64,000 nucleotides of DNA from Gracilaria gracilis. Taxonomy: Eukaryota; Rhodophyta; Florideophyceae; Gracilariales; Gracilariaceae. Below the pieces are notes generated by a model. It did no database searches and was not told where the DNA came from. It saw only the letters and a list, made by a program, of their open reading frames with translations. The DNA is taken from positions 1-64,000 of the forward strand of contig JARGSG010000094.1 of the NCBI GenBank assembly GCA_030374805.1. The letters run 5' to 3'. The translations under genes were made by a program, and so were the position numbers. Numbering within the stretch: the stretch's first letter is position 1; each line of letters opens with the position of its first letter. Below, in pieces: positions 1 through 11,600 of this stretch.

Positions 1-3000
1 GGTAGGCTGCGCCTTATTTTCAAACCACCCCAGAGGGGAACGCAAGCCAATTGGGTACTGGTCCCGTTCGTTGAACGTGCATGAGAAGAATTACTCCGTC
101 TCGGAGAAGGAATGTCTTGCAGTAGTGTGGGCATTATGCACACTACGCCCCTACCTCATGGGTGCCCATTTCACCGTGTACACGGATCACTCATCATTGA
201 GATGGCTACTCTCCATATCGGAGCCTTCAGGCCGCTTAATGCGTTGGAGACTGCGTCTCGCAGAGTTCGACTTCGACGTCACCTACAAGAAGGGCGCCAA
301 CAATACACAAGCCGACGCCCTTTCTCGCCTACCCACCACAGGGGAAGCGTTAGCCGTCGATGATGAGGAAATACCCTGCTTTGCAGTTGACGACTACACC
401 GCAGGTGAACTGGAGGATATCGAAGAGGAATGGCCAGACGAACTGGATTTTGACCAGGAACTGGACGACCTACTCGCTGTCAGCGAAAGTGCGAACCCCC
501 AACCAGGGAACTTCGTACCCGTCACAACGGAGGAGATGGTTAGGGAACAGGTTCAGCGATCCCTACTGCACGAAGATTCGGGCGCAACTCAATGGAGGAG
601 CTGATCTCCCCTTTCGGGTGAATGATATTGGATACCTCGTTCGCACGGTAACTGGAAACCCACAAATAGTGGTGCCACACGCCCTACAATCTCGGGTGTT
701 ACACTTATCACACTATGCCAAACTTAGTGGTCACGTCGGAGGACGGAAACTGTACCTTACATTGCGAAGGAAATTCTACTGGCCAGCAATGGCTGTGGAT
801 TGCTACGCAACTGTGCGGTTCTGCCCCGAGTGTGCTCGGAATCGCGTTAAGCTTCGCCGCCACGCGACGAAGTTGAAGCTCTTCCCCGCAAGGGCGCCCC
901 TGGAATTCGTAGCCATCCATATTTTGGGACCGTTCCTCGCTACTAAGCGGCGTAACAAATTTTTACTCTTGATCACGGATCGTTTCTCGAAGCTCGTTCG
1001 TACCGTTCCCTTACGGAGAATCACGTCATTGACGGTGGCGCAAGCATTCGTCACCCATTGGGCATTCGTCTACGGTCCACCGGTGAATCTACTCTCCGAC
1101 AACGGGAAACAGTTTGCCTCCCCGGTTCTTCGGGGATGTATGCAGAATTCTGGATGTCAAGAATCTCTTCACGACAACCTACCACCCCCAGTGTAATGGG
1201 CAGGCTGAACGGTTTAACCGGACGCTGTTAGCAGCACTCCGTTCATACGTAGCCGATCACCCCACCACGTGGGACCTGTTCACCCGATGCGCTGACATTC
1301 GCATACAAACACTCAGGTACACCGTACTACGGGATTAACTCCATTTGAATTGGTTCTGTCTCGCACCCCACCGCCCGTGGCGCTCGAAGCACAGCCAACG
1401 CTGGATCAATTTCCTTCGACGAAGGGATACAGGGAAACCTGGAAGACATGGCTTACCAAGCTGGTCCCAGCAGCACAACGGTCAATGGCCCGGTCACAAG
1501 CCGCGTATAAGCGTGATTTCGATCAGCGAGCCCCTCGAAGACCACCCGCCCTTAAAGAAGGGGGACTATGTATTCATCCCGTAAGGAGTATTGGAACCCA
1601 GGCAAGGAGAAACGCCACAAGCTCTCACCCGTCGCCGACGGTCCTTTCAAAGCAATTGCTGTCGAATCCGACACTGTCGATGGAGATGGGGTCAGCAACA
1701 CGAACGCATTTCCCGCGATCGCGTGGTTTTTGCACCCCCCGCCCGCGGGAAACGAACCCATCAAGTGGACATTCTACCGCAGAAGCGGAAACGAACACTA
1801 CGGACACACCGGACCCACCCCCGATCAACCGCCCTAGGGAGGTACCACACCCAAGTAGGGGACTCTCGGATTTGCCGATGTTATCGGACTCTACGCGCCC
1901 TGGCGCTTCGCTGTCTGAAGCCCCGCCGCCTGGCGTAATTATTCGCCGCCTTGGCGCGTTGACACCCACTCCCAATGTCGCGTCATCTAAGGAGGGGGAG
2001 GGACTCGTTAATCGTCATGCTTCCGCGCTGTCGCGTGAGGAACACCGTGTAGCACGGAAGAGAGACACCGCTAATGCGCAATCAAAGCCCTCTCGGGAGC
2101 CCGGCGTCTCATCAAGGTCGCCGCGCATCAACGCAGAAGCGGAATCGTCACCAGACACTATCGCCGTGCGGGACAGGACCGAGGAGACTCAGTCGTTACC
2201 GGCGAAGCCGTTGCCTACGCCGCATAGCGCGCCTGGAGTGACTACGTCGCATAACGGAGTGGAAATACCGCCTAAGGCGCCGTTGAGCTCGCACGTCCAA
2301 GACGGAGAAGAGTCGTCGGAGACTAAGTCGCCTAACACGCCTGAGGCGGGCCCCACCGTGGACACGTCGCTAAATGCCCAGCAGGGAAGTCCCAACCGTA
2401 GGACACGGATTACACCTGTAAGGGAGATCAGCTCAGCGAGCAAACCACGTCGGCAAACCGAGCTGACACCTCCCGTGCACACGGAGGCGGAACACGCCAC
2501 GGCGCAGACCAATGAAGGCCACCTGTTGACAACGTCACGTACTACCACGGCGAGGCCGGTTCAATCAAGGTTACCGTTGACGCGAGCGCGTTCGACGCCA
2601 CACACAACTCCGTCGACACGGTTGCTACCACGCAAACTTGCGGTACGCCCACCTGGGACTCCCGCGGGAGAAGGAACTCTAAGGGAACAAGAAAACGGGA
2701 ACACAGACACCGCGAGACGCGTGACCACCGACCCAAGTAGGGGACCACACCGCGAAGAGACAGTTCCACCAACCTTGTTGGACACACCACGGTCTAACCG
2801 GAGCACCGACGCAGTGCCACACACGATGAAGCCGCCCGGAGAGCTCTCCGAAGCAGGATGTCGTAGTCACACGGCAAGGCCGGGAAGTCTTCCGACAGGA
2901 GTTCGTAGTCGACCACATAGTGGAACACTCATATCACCCGTTGGGGGTACATACAGTATCTCGTAAGTTGGTACGGCTACGGACCCGAGGCTGACTCGGA

Positions 3001-3060
3001 TGAGCCAATCGAGCATCTCCCACGATCAAAAGTGGTGGCAGTACCATCGGCGTACTCTCA
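1..3060 (+). pseudogene. pol remnant of element A (RNase H, integrase, chromodomain-like end)
   Basis: RNase H motifs of the gypsy type lie at about 70-340 (ECLAVVWAL, then YTDHSSLRWLL and ADALSRL). The integrase zinc-binding and catalytic core lie at about 690-1330 (TDRFSK, LLSDNGKQF, NGQAERFNRTL). A proline/serine-rich stretch follows from about 1700 to 2880 and a chromodomain-like end is recognisable near 2900-3050. Together these place it with the chromodomain-bearing gypsy elements. It is broken in several places and is a fossil. The tail between integrase and chromodomain is much longer than in elements B and C and holds several CGCC-N-GGCG dyads at 1900-2350. Confidence 0.8.
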
Positions 3061-3211
3061 CGGGTCTCCCGGCGACAATTGTCAACGCCCAAGTGGGATA
3101 ACACGCCCCGAAGGGGAAGAAGCTAGCTCATCTAGAAGGAAGTTGAGAAGTGGGAGAAGACGAAACTGGCACTTAGGAAAGGAAAAATATACGTCATAGA
3201 CGGAAGTAGGT

Positions 3212-5284
3212 TTAATGGCCATCGAGGCTATATCCTACCAACAACACCGCATAGCGGGAATCAGGTGGAAGATGGACTAAGCCCCCGACCCTTGGTTGGA
3301 GGGGGCCCGGAGCGCCCTCACCAGTACCCCCATTGCTGGGATTGGATCCGCCAGTAAGGCGTGCAGCCAACGCGTCCCGCATTGCGGCGACGTCCCCGCT
3401 CGCGACAGTGGCGGAAAGCCCAACTCCTCGGAGGAACTGAGCGATCACAGCCGCCTCACCGGTTCCACCCCCAGAGGGGAGAACGGCAGGCACCTCGATC
3501 ACCTCTGGTTCGTCCGGAAGGGAAGCCACCACTGCACCTACCGACGAAGGTTCGGGCGCCGGTGGATTCACCGGCTCAGCCGTCGCCATTTTCGGCGCTG
3601 CCGTGTCATTGGAGGTCGGCTCAACCGCGTTGGCGGAAGGAACCTCTTCGACTACGTCGTCGTCATACCCCATCTCGGGTTCGTCGTCCATAATTTGGTC
3701 GTCATCACCGCCGTAGGCGTGGTAAAAATCGTCAGCATCGACGAAGCCAACGGGATGCCCGTAAGGGATATACCTCGGAGCCATCCGGAGAGCTGCCGCT
3801 TCAGCTGCGGTGATCTCTTGCACCTCCCAGGGATTGAAAAAGATGAAGTCTCCCGCCAATTGCGTGCGTCGTCCCGGAGACCGGTCGAAACCGCCGTCCT
3901 CGTGACCGCGGCCGCTCTGAGCGAAGGGCACGCTGGCCCAATCAACTCGGTCGATTACGTCGAGGAGCCCACGAACTTCTTCGGCATTGTTTTCACCTCC
4001 CAGAGGGACCCGCAACGAGATTCCTCGGATGCACGCACGAAGGCGAGGCGGGACATACCACAGTCGATACTGGTCATATACTTCCCATAGGAGGTAAGCC
4101 GCGGTGCGGATAGCCCACTCGGTGAGCACCACGGACCACAGTCCGGAATACGGATCCTCGATGAGGCAGGAGCCAAGATAGGAGAGGACCGGGGGCAACT
4201 CCACGTAGCACCCGCGACACACCTCCACCGAGGACCACCAAGTGGGAATGGGAACATAACGGCCCAGCCGGTGATTGTGCCGGATTCGATTGATCTCCGT
4301 GTTTTGATACGGGACGAGAAACCCGAAACGGGAACGCGCACGGCGCTCATCGCGGATGAAGTTCTGTAACCACCGCGAACGGGACTCCCGGCGAAGATAC
4401 CTGAACTCCGCCCGGATGATGGGATGAATCCAACATACCGCCTCCTGGCGTACACTGGGACGTCCTCTCCAGGAGTAAGTCTCAACCACCGCCAAGCGGG
4501 TGCAGTACGAAATCTCGCCCTGAGTACGGTATAACCGGAGATCAAAGCTGATAGAATCAGGAATTGGGAACTCGAAGTTCTCCCGGCTCTGCCGCGCATA
4601 GCCCAAGCGAACCAATGCCGCCTGAGCGGAAGCCTGCGACTCGCCGGAACGCCGCACGATTGCATGAGGAGGAACGGCAACCCGTCGACGCCTATCCCAC
4701 GAAGTGGTGACTAACGCCGGAAGATCCCCGGGAAGGCGATCAGCACCGTCCGCATAGGACGCGATGAGCTCCTCGTTGAAAACGGCTGTAGGATGAAACC
4801 ACGGAGCAGTCCGGAAAAGATGCGCGTGAACGCGAGGGTTCAGCCCGACGAGCTCATTGTAGGAAGGCCACGGGACTTCCTGCATGACGTGACCATGGGG
4901 CTGCTGCCCCGGAGGGAGAATATGCCCGCCGCTGGCGTTGAGTCTCTGGGACGCCCCAGAAGCATTGCCGCTTTGCGGGAGAGGCACGGAACGAAATCGG
5001 GAGAAGTATCCCGAGTTCGGAGGTTGACCGCTCATCGCGCGAGGCGCTTGAGGAACGGGAAGGTTGGTAGTACGACCGCGAGAGCGAGTTGAAGACTGTA
5101 GTGAACAGGGTTGATCGTCGCTGGAGCGAGGTTTCCACTTGGAAGTGGTAGTGACTTGGTCTTCGCGAGGCGAGATGGAATCCGAAGACTTCGGGGATGC
5201 GCTTTTATGCCCACGGTTGGGAGTTCGACCCGCCATCGCGACGGCGTGGCTCACTCTTAAGGAGGGGGATATGAAGGACAACAC
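3212..5284 (-). CDS. antisense accessory frame of element A, unknown family
   Basis: This is one open frame of 690 codons on the strand opposite to pol, between the pol remnant and the 3' LTR. A second Met at 5236 (MAGRTPNRG) lies just inside the polypurine tract; the first lies inside the LTR, so I favour 5236. The N-terminal 100 residues are Ser/Pro/Arg-rich and probably disordered. The middle, about residues 130-430, is rich in Trp, Tyr and Arg and looks folded. The C-terminal 200 residues are acidic then Pro/Gly-rich. A patch near 4105-4260 (LPPVLSYLGS, then VVLTEWAIR about 20 residues on) matches frames at the same place in elements B and C. I recognise no known domain. Antisense frames between pol and 3' LTR are known in plant Tat-lineage elements, but I see no sequence link. 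Being open over 2 kb in an otherwise decayed element is notable. Confidence 0.6.
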   Translation of the reverse strand: MLSFISPSLRVSHAVAMAGRTPNRGHKSASPKSSDSISPREDQVTTTSKWKPRSSDDQPCSLQSSTRSRGRTTNLPVPQAPRAMSGQPPNSGYFSRFRSVPLPQSGNASGASQRLNASGGHILPPGQQPHGHVMQEVPWPSYNELVGLNPRVHAHLFRTAPWFHPTAVFNEELIASYADGADRLPGDLPALVTTSWDRRRRVAVPPHAIVRRSGESQASAQAALVRLGYARQSRENFEFPIPDSISFDLRLYRTQGEISYCTRLAVVETYSWRGRPSVRQEAVCWIHPIIRAEFRYLRRESRSRWLQNFIRDERRARSRFGFLVPYQNTEINRIRHNHRLGRYVPIPTWWSSVEVCRGCYVELPPVLSYLGSCLIEDPYSGLWSVVLTEWAIRTAAYLLWEVYDQYRLWYVPPRLRACIRGISLRVPLGGENNAEEVRGLLDVIDRVDWASVPFAQSGRGHEDGGFDRSPGRRTQLAGDFIFFNPWEVQEITAAEAAALRMAPRYIPYGHPVGFVDADDFYHAYGGDDDQIMDDEPEMGYDDDVVEEVPSANAVEPTSNDTAAPKMATAEPVNPPAPEPSSVGAVVASLPDEPEVIEVPAVLPSGGGTGEAAVIAQFLRGVGLSATVASGDVAAMRDALAARLTGGSNPSNGGTGEGAPGPLQPRVGGLVHLPPDSRYAVLLVGYSLDGH

Positions 5285-6122
5285 TCCTTGGAGGCGAGTT
5301 GAGGTACTTATTTAATTTCCGCATCATGCGTTGGTAGATATATATGAGCTACACCGCTATTAGCGTGTCGCCTCGCCGAGGTAATTTCCACACATGTACA
5401 CGTGGATTGCACGGCTCGAGGCGCCGCTCAGCGGGTGTGACTAGCACACGTGTAGCACGGATATGCCGGAGGCAGTGCACCCAGCATTGCTGTATTTACT
5501 CAGATATTTTATAGATTATTTTGCCCGGCGCACCCACTGTCAGTGGTGCGCCGAGCTCAGTACTTAGAGGGTTGAGCATCGCTCCCCCAAGTAAATTGCC
5601 CCTTGCCAAGCAAGAGCTTCTGGCTCTAACTATCACGCCTTCGCGGACTGTTCACCTCCAAGTGGAGTGACGACCGCGTTGTTCACGTATAGTTACCCAC
5701 CCTTGTGGCGCTCAGAGTATAACCACTATTTGTGTGTCTCGTTCCGACCTATTGTCGTATACTCGCCCCTGTATTGGGTTTGCTTTGTTCTCTCTCTTTT
5801 CCCCACTCCGGTGGTTTTCTTTCTCCCCCTTTTTGGGTTTGCCTTTTTGCCCTGTTCTCAGTGGCCCGTTTCCGACACCTTGTCGTTGCCGTGCTACTCT
5901 CTTTCGAGGACTCATCTCGTGACCGTGTGAACACGTGGATCTCTACCGACTACTAATCAGCCTAACGCTCCGACGCTTGTCGTGACGGTTTGACCTCGGA
6001 TTTACACCCGGCTTAGCTGTGTCATTCCCGGAGTGCTCCGTTCGCTGTGCTGCCCTGTCGAGGGGAAGATTCCGAACGTCTTCGTGAGCCTGCGCTTTTC
6101 CCGCCAAATGCGTTGCTCCACA
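5272..6122 (+). repeat. probable 3' LTR of element A (right limit uncertain)
   Basis: A purine-rich tract (AAGGAGGGGGATA) ends at 5271 and is followed by TG, the usual start of a 3' LTR. The sequence beyond is AT-richer, has no gene, and runs to the start of the element B terminal repeat at 6123. The matching 5' LTR is outside the window, so the right end cannot be fixed. A pyrimidine-rich stretch at about 5780-5900 is the only other composition feature. Confidence 0.5.
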
Positions 6123-6271
6123 ACGGTCTAGTCTAGTTGCCCCGCCGTTTGCCCCTGCGGGTTTCAGGTGCCCCACTACCATATTGGTTGTGTGTTTTTC
6201 CCCTTTAGGTTGAGCCCTCGCGCGCTCCCTCTAACAAGCGGACCCCACACCTTATCGGTATTTGTACGACA
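6123..6271 (+). repeat. 5' LTR of element B (partial)
   Basis: The stretch 6123-6265 is repeated at 17182-17324. The end TGTACGACA at 6263-6271 mirrors the TGTAGTACA start of the 3' copy at 16824, as expected of LTR termini. A primer-binding-like sequence, TTGGTCTCCCGACTTAGAAG, starts at 6274. The upstream part of the LTR has no counterpart here. Confidence 0.7.
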
Positions 6272-6409
6272 TTTTGGTCTCCCGACTTAGAAGTTTCTTG
6301 GTTTTTGTCGTACCTTTACTGGTGAACAGAAGACATTCGAAAGGATTCTGGAAGTTCACACACCTATTTGGTTTCGTAGAAATACTAGCGAAGCAATTGG
6401 ATACCACCA

Positions 6410-8580
6410 TTGGTCACTATGGAAAGATCTAAAAGGATTACTCGTGGCTCTGGCGCGCCACCTAGCCACAAGGGTTCTGCTGCGGCGTCAGCCGCTAAAC
6501 CCATTCTGGATAATCCCGAGGAGTTGTTTGGGCAACCTCGGGCCGGAACCTCAAAGGATACGGGCACTCAGCCACCGTTGGATCCTGAACCTAACAAGGA
6601 TTTGCCGACAACGGTTGAGGACCTTTGGCCCCAATTGGAAGATCGAGCGAAAGCTCTTTTTACCGCTACGGTTAATGAAGCTATGACCTCAATGGACATG
6701 AACGCCGTTACCCGCTTGGTGGTTGATCGAGCCGTGCACAAGCTCTCTCAACGCATACCTAAATTGGTTGAAACATACCTCTTAACGGGTGCCCGGGAGC
6801 ATATCTACCGAGTGGTTCAAGACCTTTGGGTTTCCGAAGGAATGGCGGAAACAAAAACCCCTGGGGTGAATATGGTTACTCGCATACCACAAGGAATCCC
6901 TTCCGGTTCTTCCGCACCAATCAAGCCAATTCCGGCCGATAGTGCGTACCTACAAGGTTTAAGGCAAGGTCAAGAGGGCCATATAGAGATGGGCCCTCGA
7001 GACGTGTACTTGCCACCCATTGGAGGTAACGTTCGAAAGGACACCAAGACTGGTGGACCTGAGGACGATTCGTCTGACCCAGATGAGGGGCGACGAAGAA
7101 GAAACCGCAAGGGTAAAGAAAGAAGGAGGAAAAAGGGAAAGAATCGCGGCTACGACTCTGACCCCGATTCCTCGAGTTCCGATACCGATACTGGTTCATC
7201 GTCGGATGATGACCGTAAAGGTAGACGCAAAAAGAAACCGAACAGGTTGGCGACGAAGTCGTCAAAGAGAAACCGTAAAGGTAAGAAGAAACGGTACGAG
7301 TCGTCCGACTCGGATTCGGACACCGATACAACCCTAGAGGTGCGTCAGCCGCTGAACGATATGTTCACCAAAGCGGTTGATTATAGGTCATATCGGTTGA
7401 GAAACCGATCCTCTGCTTACACCCAAGAGGTTGCGCAGAAGATCACCAAGCACCACAAGAAGCTCAGCTTCCAGATGGGTGACACTACCTTCACAGGTGA
7501 TGATCCCATTGCGGTAATTGAGTTTCTACAGAAGTTCAAGATTTCATGTGACCAAAATGGTTTTCCGAAGGCGCTGCCATGTGGTTATTCCAGTTTTACC
7601 TTAAAGGTCAAGCTTACCACTTGCTGCAAGGCAGGCTCCGTGGAAATACCCTGGCGGTTGATGAAGAAGGGACAGAGATGTTAGAGACGTACCCAGAGGT
7701 GGTTAATTTCATGTTGGAAACTTACGCTACCGATGAGGTTATCCAGGAAGGTTACGTTGAGGTGCAGGCATATCGCCAACGCTCTAGCCAAACCGAAATG
7801 GAATTCTCGTTGGGCCTTTGGAATCTGGCCACCCGATGCGGTAATGTCTTTACCACTAGTAGGTTGAAGTCGCTCTTTGCCGACAATGTTGACAAAGCGA
7901 TCCGTTCGCAGGTACGAAATTACTTGGCGAACAACCGTAAGGTGGACTATAATGGGCTTGCCCGTTATGCCCAGGGACTAGGCGACAATCTCCGTCACGG
8001 AAAGAAGCCGGCGGCGTCCCGTACCTCAAAGGATAAACCGAAACGGTCAGTATTGGAGCTAGAAGAAAGCACTACCTCAGAGGGAGATTCGCTCATTCGC
8101 GTACCAACAGGAATGGCAGTTCATCTCGTGACTGCGCCGCAGGCTCAGTCACGAGCCACCTCCATTCGTAATTGATCGTCGACAGTACCACCAGCTTCGG
8201 TAAGGTCGCCACCAAGTGCGGCGAGCACTCAACAAACCTCAACGGGTGGTTCGCAAGCATCTTCATATGCTACAGCACCAACCAATCCGGTGACCCGACC
8301 TACCTCTATGGCAATGCGTGATCCCCAGACAGGTGGATTGGTTTGCTGGCTCTGTTTGTCGCCAGACCATCTGGCGAACAGATGTGACAAAATACCCCCA
8401 GGGGTGCGCGAACATCTGATCAGTGCCAGGCAGCAAAACCACCGTAACCTATATGGATCTGGAAAGAGGGTACAAGCTCAACCATCACGATCTCAGGTTC
8501 ATCTCGTCGAGGAAACACCAATCTTGGAGAAGGACAGTCCCGCTCAGGAGGAGCAGGAAAACACCGAACGGTTAGCGTAG
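6410..8580 (+). pseudogene. gag region of element B
   Basis: The N-terminal part is followed by a Lys/Arg- and Ser/Asp-rich linker (about 7080-7330). Next is a capsid-like region (about 7350-8000) that matches the gag of element C, for example in VVDYR-YRL, VVNFML-TYATDE and RCGNVFT. A CCHC zinc knuckle lies at about 8344-8390 (CWLC, His, then Cys in the C-x2-C-x4-H-x4-C spacing). This is a typical nucleocapsid arrangement of Ty3/gypsy elements. It is broken. Confidence 0.85.
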
Positions 8581-8636
8581 GGGCCACCCCTAACCGTTAA
8601 TTGGAAGGCCCGTAGATACCGGAACGGGAAACCTTA

Positions 8637-11600
8637 ATGGTGGAAAAAGAAGAATCAGATGTACCCAATTTAGTGTGTCTAATGAAGTACAATAACTATA
8701 AAGTTAATGCTTCAGTAGGCTTTCTCAATTACCTACAGGTCCCCGTTGCGTGTGTACTCGATACCGGCGCCGGTCCGAATGTGCTGAACGCTCGCGTCAT
8801 ACCCGATGCGGTCTTCCGGAACATTCGACCTGCCCCGACTATCAACCCGCTGGTGGACGCTAACGAGCGCCCACTGCACCTTAGAGGAATGTTAACCACT
8901 GTGGTACAACTTGGAACCTTGAAGGTGAAGCTCAATTTCTTTGTGGTGGATCGTCTGGCGACAGACTGTATCCTTGGGACCAACTTTATTGACAAACATG
9001 TCAAGGCAATTTTGCCAGGGTCCCGAACGGTCGCTCTCCGTCAAGGTGGTCGTATTGCTATACTGGGTAATACGCAGACCAAAGGTGGTTGGCGTAAGAA
9101 GCCGAGGTTCAATATACCCACCGAAACGGTTTCAAACAAGATACGGCTCACCAAATTGGTTTCAATTCCGGCTATGACCCAAATGGTAGTGAATGTCTCA
9201 TGCGCAGTTCCAGGATTGGTAATGCTACAGAACCGTCCTAGGTTGGCAGAAAGACATCTCGCCTTGATGGCAAACGGGATTATCGACAACATCCCTAACC
9301 AATCCTTCAAGGTGTACCTGAGTAACTTTAGCAATCACATTGTTAAGTTACCCAAGAATACCACTATTGGAATCGCATTGCCGGCACCACAAGGGGTTTT
9401 CACGGTCTCACCTAATGTGTTGGGCGAGGTCGCCACCTCTAAGGAAGGGGGAGAAACGGATGCGCCATACCCTGCATATGCGCCCCCGTTATCGACAAAT
9501 ACCAAAATCGAACAGAAGATCGCCAATACCTTAAAGGTTAGGGATCAGGAAAAGACTATAGAACTGGACCCAGTGCGGAATTGGAGAGAGGAAGTCCAGA
9601 TCGATGCGGAGAACCAGGCTCTCCGAGACCGGATCCTCAGTCTCTTAGAAGAATTTGAACCCATGTGGTCGGGCCGGTTGGGCCAAATTGAGGCTACAGA
9701 GCACCGTATTGATATGGTGCCTGGCTGGAAACCCATTTACCAGCAGCCTTACCGTGCAGGTCCAAAAGCCCGGGAGGTTGAGCTCAATGAGGTCGAGAGA
9801 ATGCTCCGTGAAGGTGTCATAGAACCAGCAAATGCGGACTGGGCCAGCCCAGTGGTTCTCGTCACAAAGAAGAATGATACCCGTATGCGGTTCCGTGTGC
9901 ACTACAGAAGACTGAATAGTATGACCATTAGGGATTCGTACCCAATACCTAGAATGGACGAGTGTATAGATTCGTTGGGCAACGCCAAGATCTTTACTAC
10001 GCTCGATGCCAATTGTGGTTATTGGCAGGTACCTATCAGGGAAGAAGACAAGGACAAAACTACGTTTACTTGCCACGCTGGGTTATTCCACTTTACGCGT
10101 ATGCCCTTTGGGTTGCGAAATGCCCCGGCTACCTTTCAGAGGGCGTTAGATATAATCCTTTCGAAGGTGAAGTGGAGAACCGCTCTGGTATACATCGACG
10201 ATGTAATCATATATTCCAGAACGGTAGAGGAACATTTCCACCATATTAGGGAAGTTTTGAACCTTTTGAGGGAATCTGGAGTAACGTTGAAGCTCCGCAA
10301 GTGCGAATTCTTCACCAAAGAGGTAGAATAGCTTGGTCATATCATCAGCCCTGGGAGGTTAGAAGTGACGCCGCGGAATATCCGGGCCGTGCAGGAGGCG
10401 AACCCACCCACGTCCCAGACGGAAATCCGATCCTTTATAGGTTTGTGCAATGTGTACCGCCGGTTTATCAAGGGATTTGCCAAGATAGCGGCTCCCCTTA
10501 ACAGGAAGCTGCTGAAAGGTCAACCTACAAGGTTTGAATGTCTTACCAATGAGGAAATGGATGCGTTCGAGGCGCTGAAACATGCGCTCTTGACACCTCC
10601 CATCTTGGCATTACCCAAAGCTGGTTTACGATACACGTTGGATACTGACGCCTCGGACGCCCAAATTGGTTGTTGTCTTATGCAGGAGCAAGAAAACGGC
10701 GACAAACTACCTATAGGGTACTGGAGCCGTGCTTTGCACGCTGCAGAAAAGAACTACACAACAACCGAAAAGGAATGTCTGGCAGTGGTCTGGAGCATGT
10801 TGATGCTCCGTCCCTACCTATATGGGGAAAGGTTCATGCTTCGAACCGACCATGATGCCCTACGGTGGATACTGGGTCTGGCCAACGCATCAGGCAGACT
10901 TGCCCGATGGCGGTTACGACTTTCAGAGTTCGAGTATGACGTACAGTACCGTCCAGGTATCAAGCACAATGTCACAGACGCGATGTCTCGCATTACCACA
11001 GATGGTTTGGACACCGAGCCGGTAGAGGATGATATCCCATGCTTTACCATCTCTACCAACCCTGATGGTGATACCATAGAAGGTTACTGGACTCTACCCG
11101 AAGAGGATAAGTTGTTTTAGTGATGCCATCGCTCGGGAAATACTCGCCCTCGAGGAAACAGACGTCATGCCAATTACCCGCGAGGAATTCCTGAGAGAGC
11201 AAGCAAAAGATGTTTATTGCCGCTCTCTCATGGACCAAGTAGGTATGAAAGACTCGAACTTTGACGTCGACCGAAATGGTTTCCTGGTGAGGCGAGCTCT
11301 TATTGATGGTTCCCTTCAGAAAGTAGTGCCCAAGGTGCTGCGCCCTCGGATGCTGTACCTGGCCCACTACCCAAGGCTATCAGGACACCCTGGAGGTACG
11401 AGAATGTATTACACCTTGAGGGAAGGGTACTACTGCCCTCATATGGCTAATGATATATATACCTTTGTAGGTCAATGTGAATCTTGCGTACGTACCCGTT
11501 GAGGTCTCCGGAAGCACAGGAAATAATTGAAGTTATTCCCTGCAGCGGGTCCTCTCGAGTTCGTCGCAATAGACCTTCTGGGTCCATTACCAAAAACCAC

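Larger units (their letters stand above)
1..6122 (+). mobile_element. Ty3/gypsy chromodomain LTR retrotransposon A, 3' part, broken
   Basis: The element enters from the left edge of the window, so its 5' LTR, gag and most of pol are outside. Visible in order are an RNase H remnant, an integrase, a long proline/serine-rich tail with a chromodomain-like end, an antisense accessory frame, a polypurine tract at about 5260-5270 and the start of a 3' LTR at 5272. Pol is degraded, with at least four breaks, so it looks old. The right limit is set only by where the terminal repeat of element B begins. The order pol, antisense frame, LTR is the same as in elements B and C. Confidence 0.85.

Noticed and set aside
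1350-2966. Open frame of 538 codons in the tail of element A
   Set aside because: It is Pro/Ser/Arg/Thr-rich throughout and overlaps the degraded end of pol. It is best read as low-complexity sequence of a fossil and not as a separate gene.
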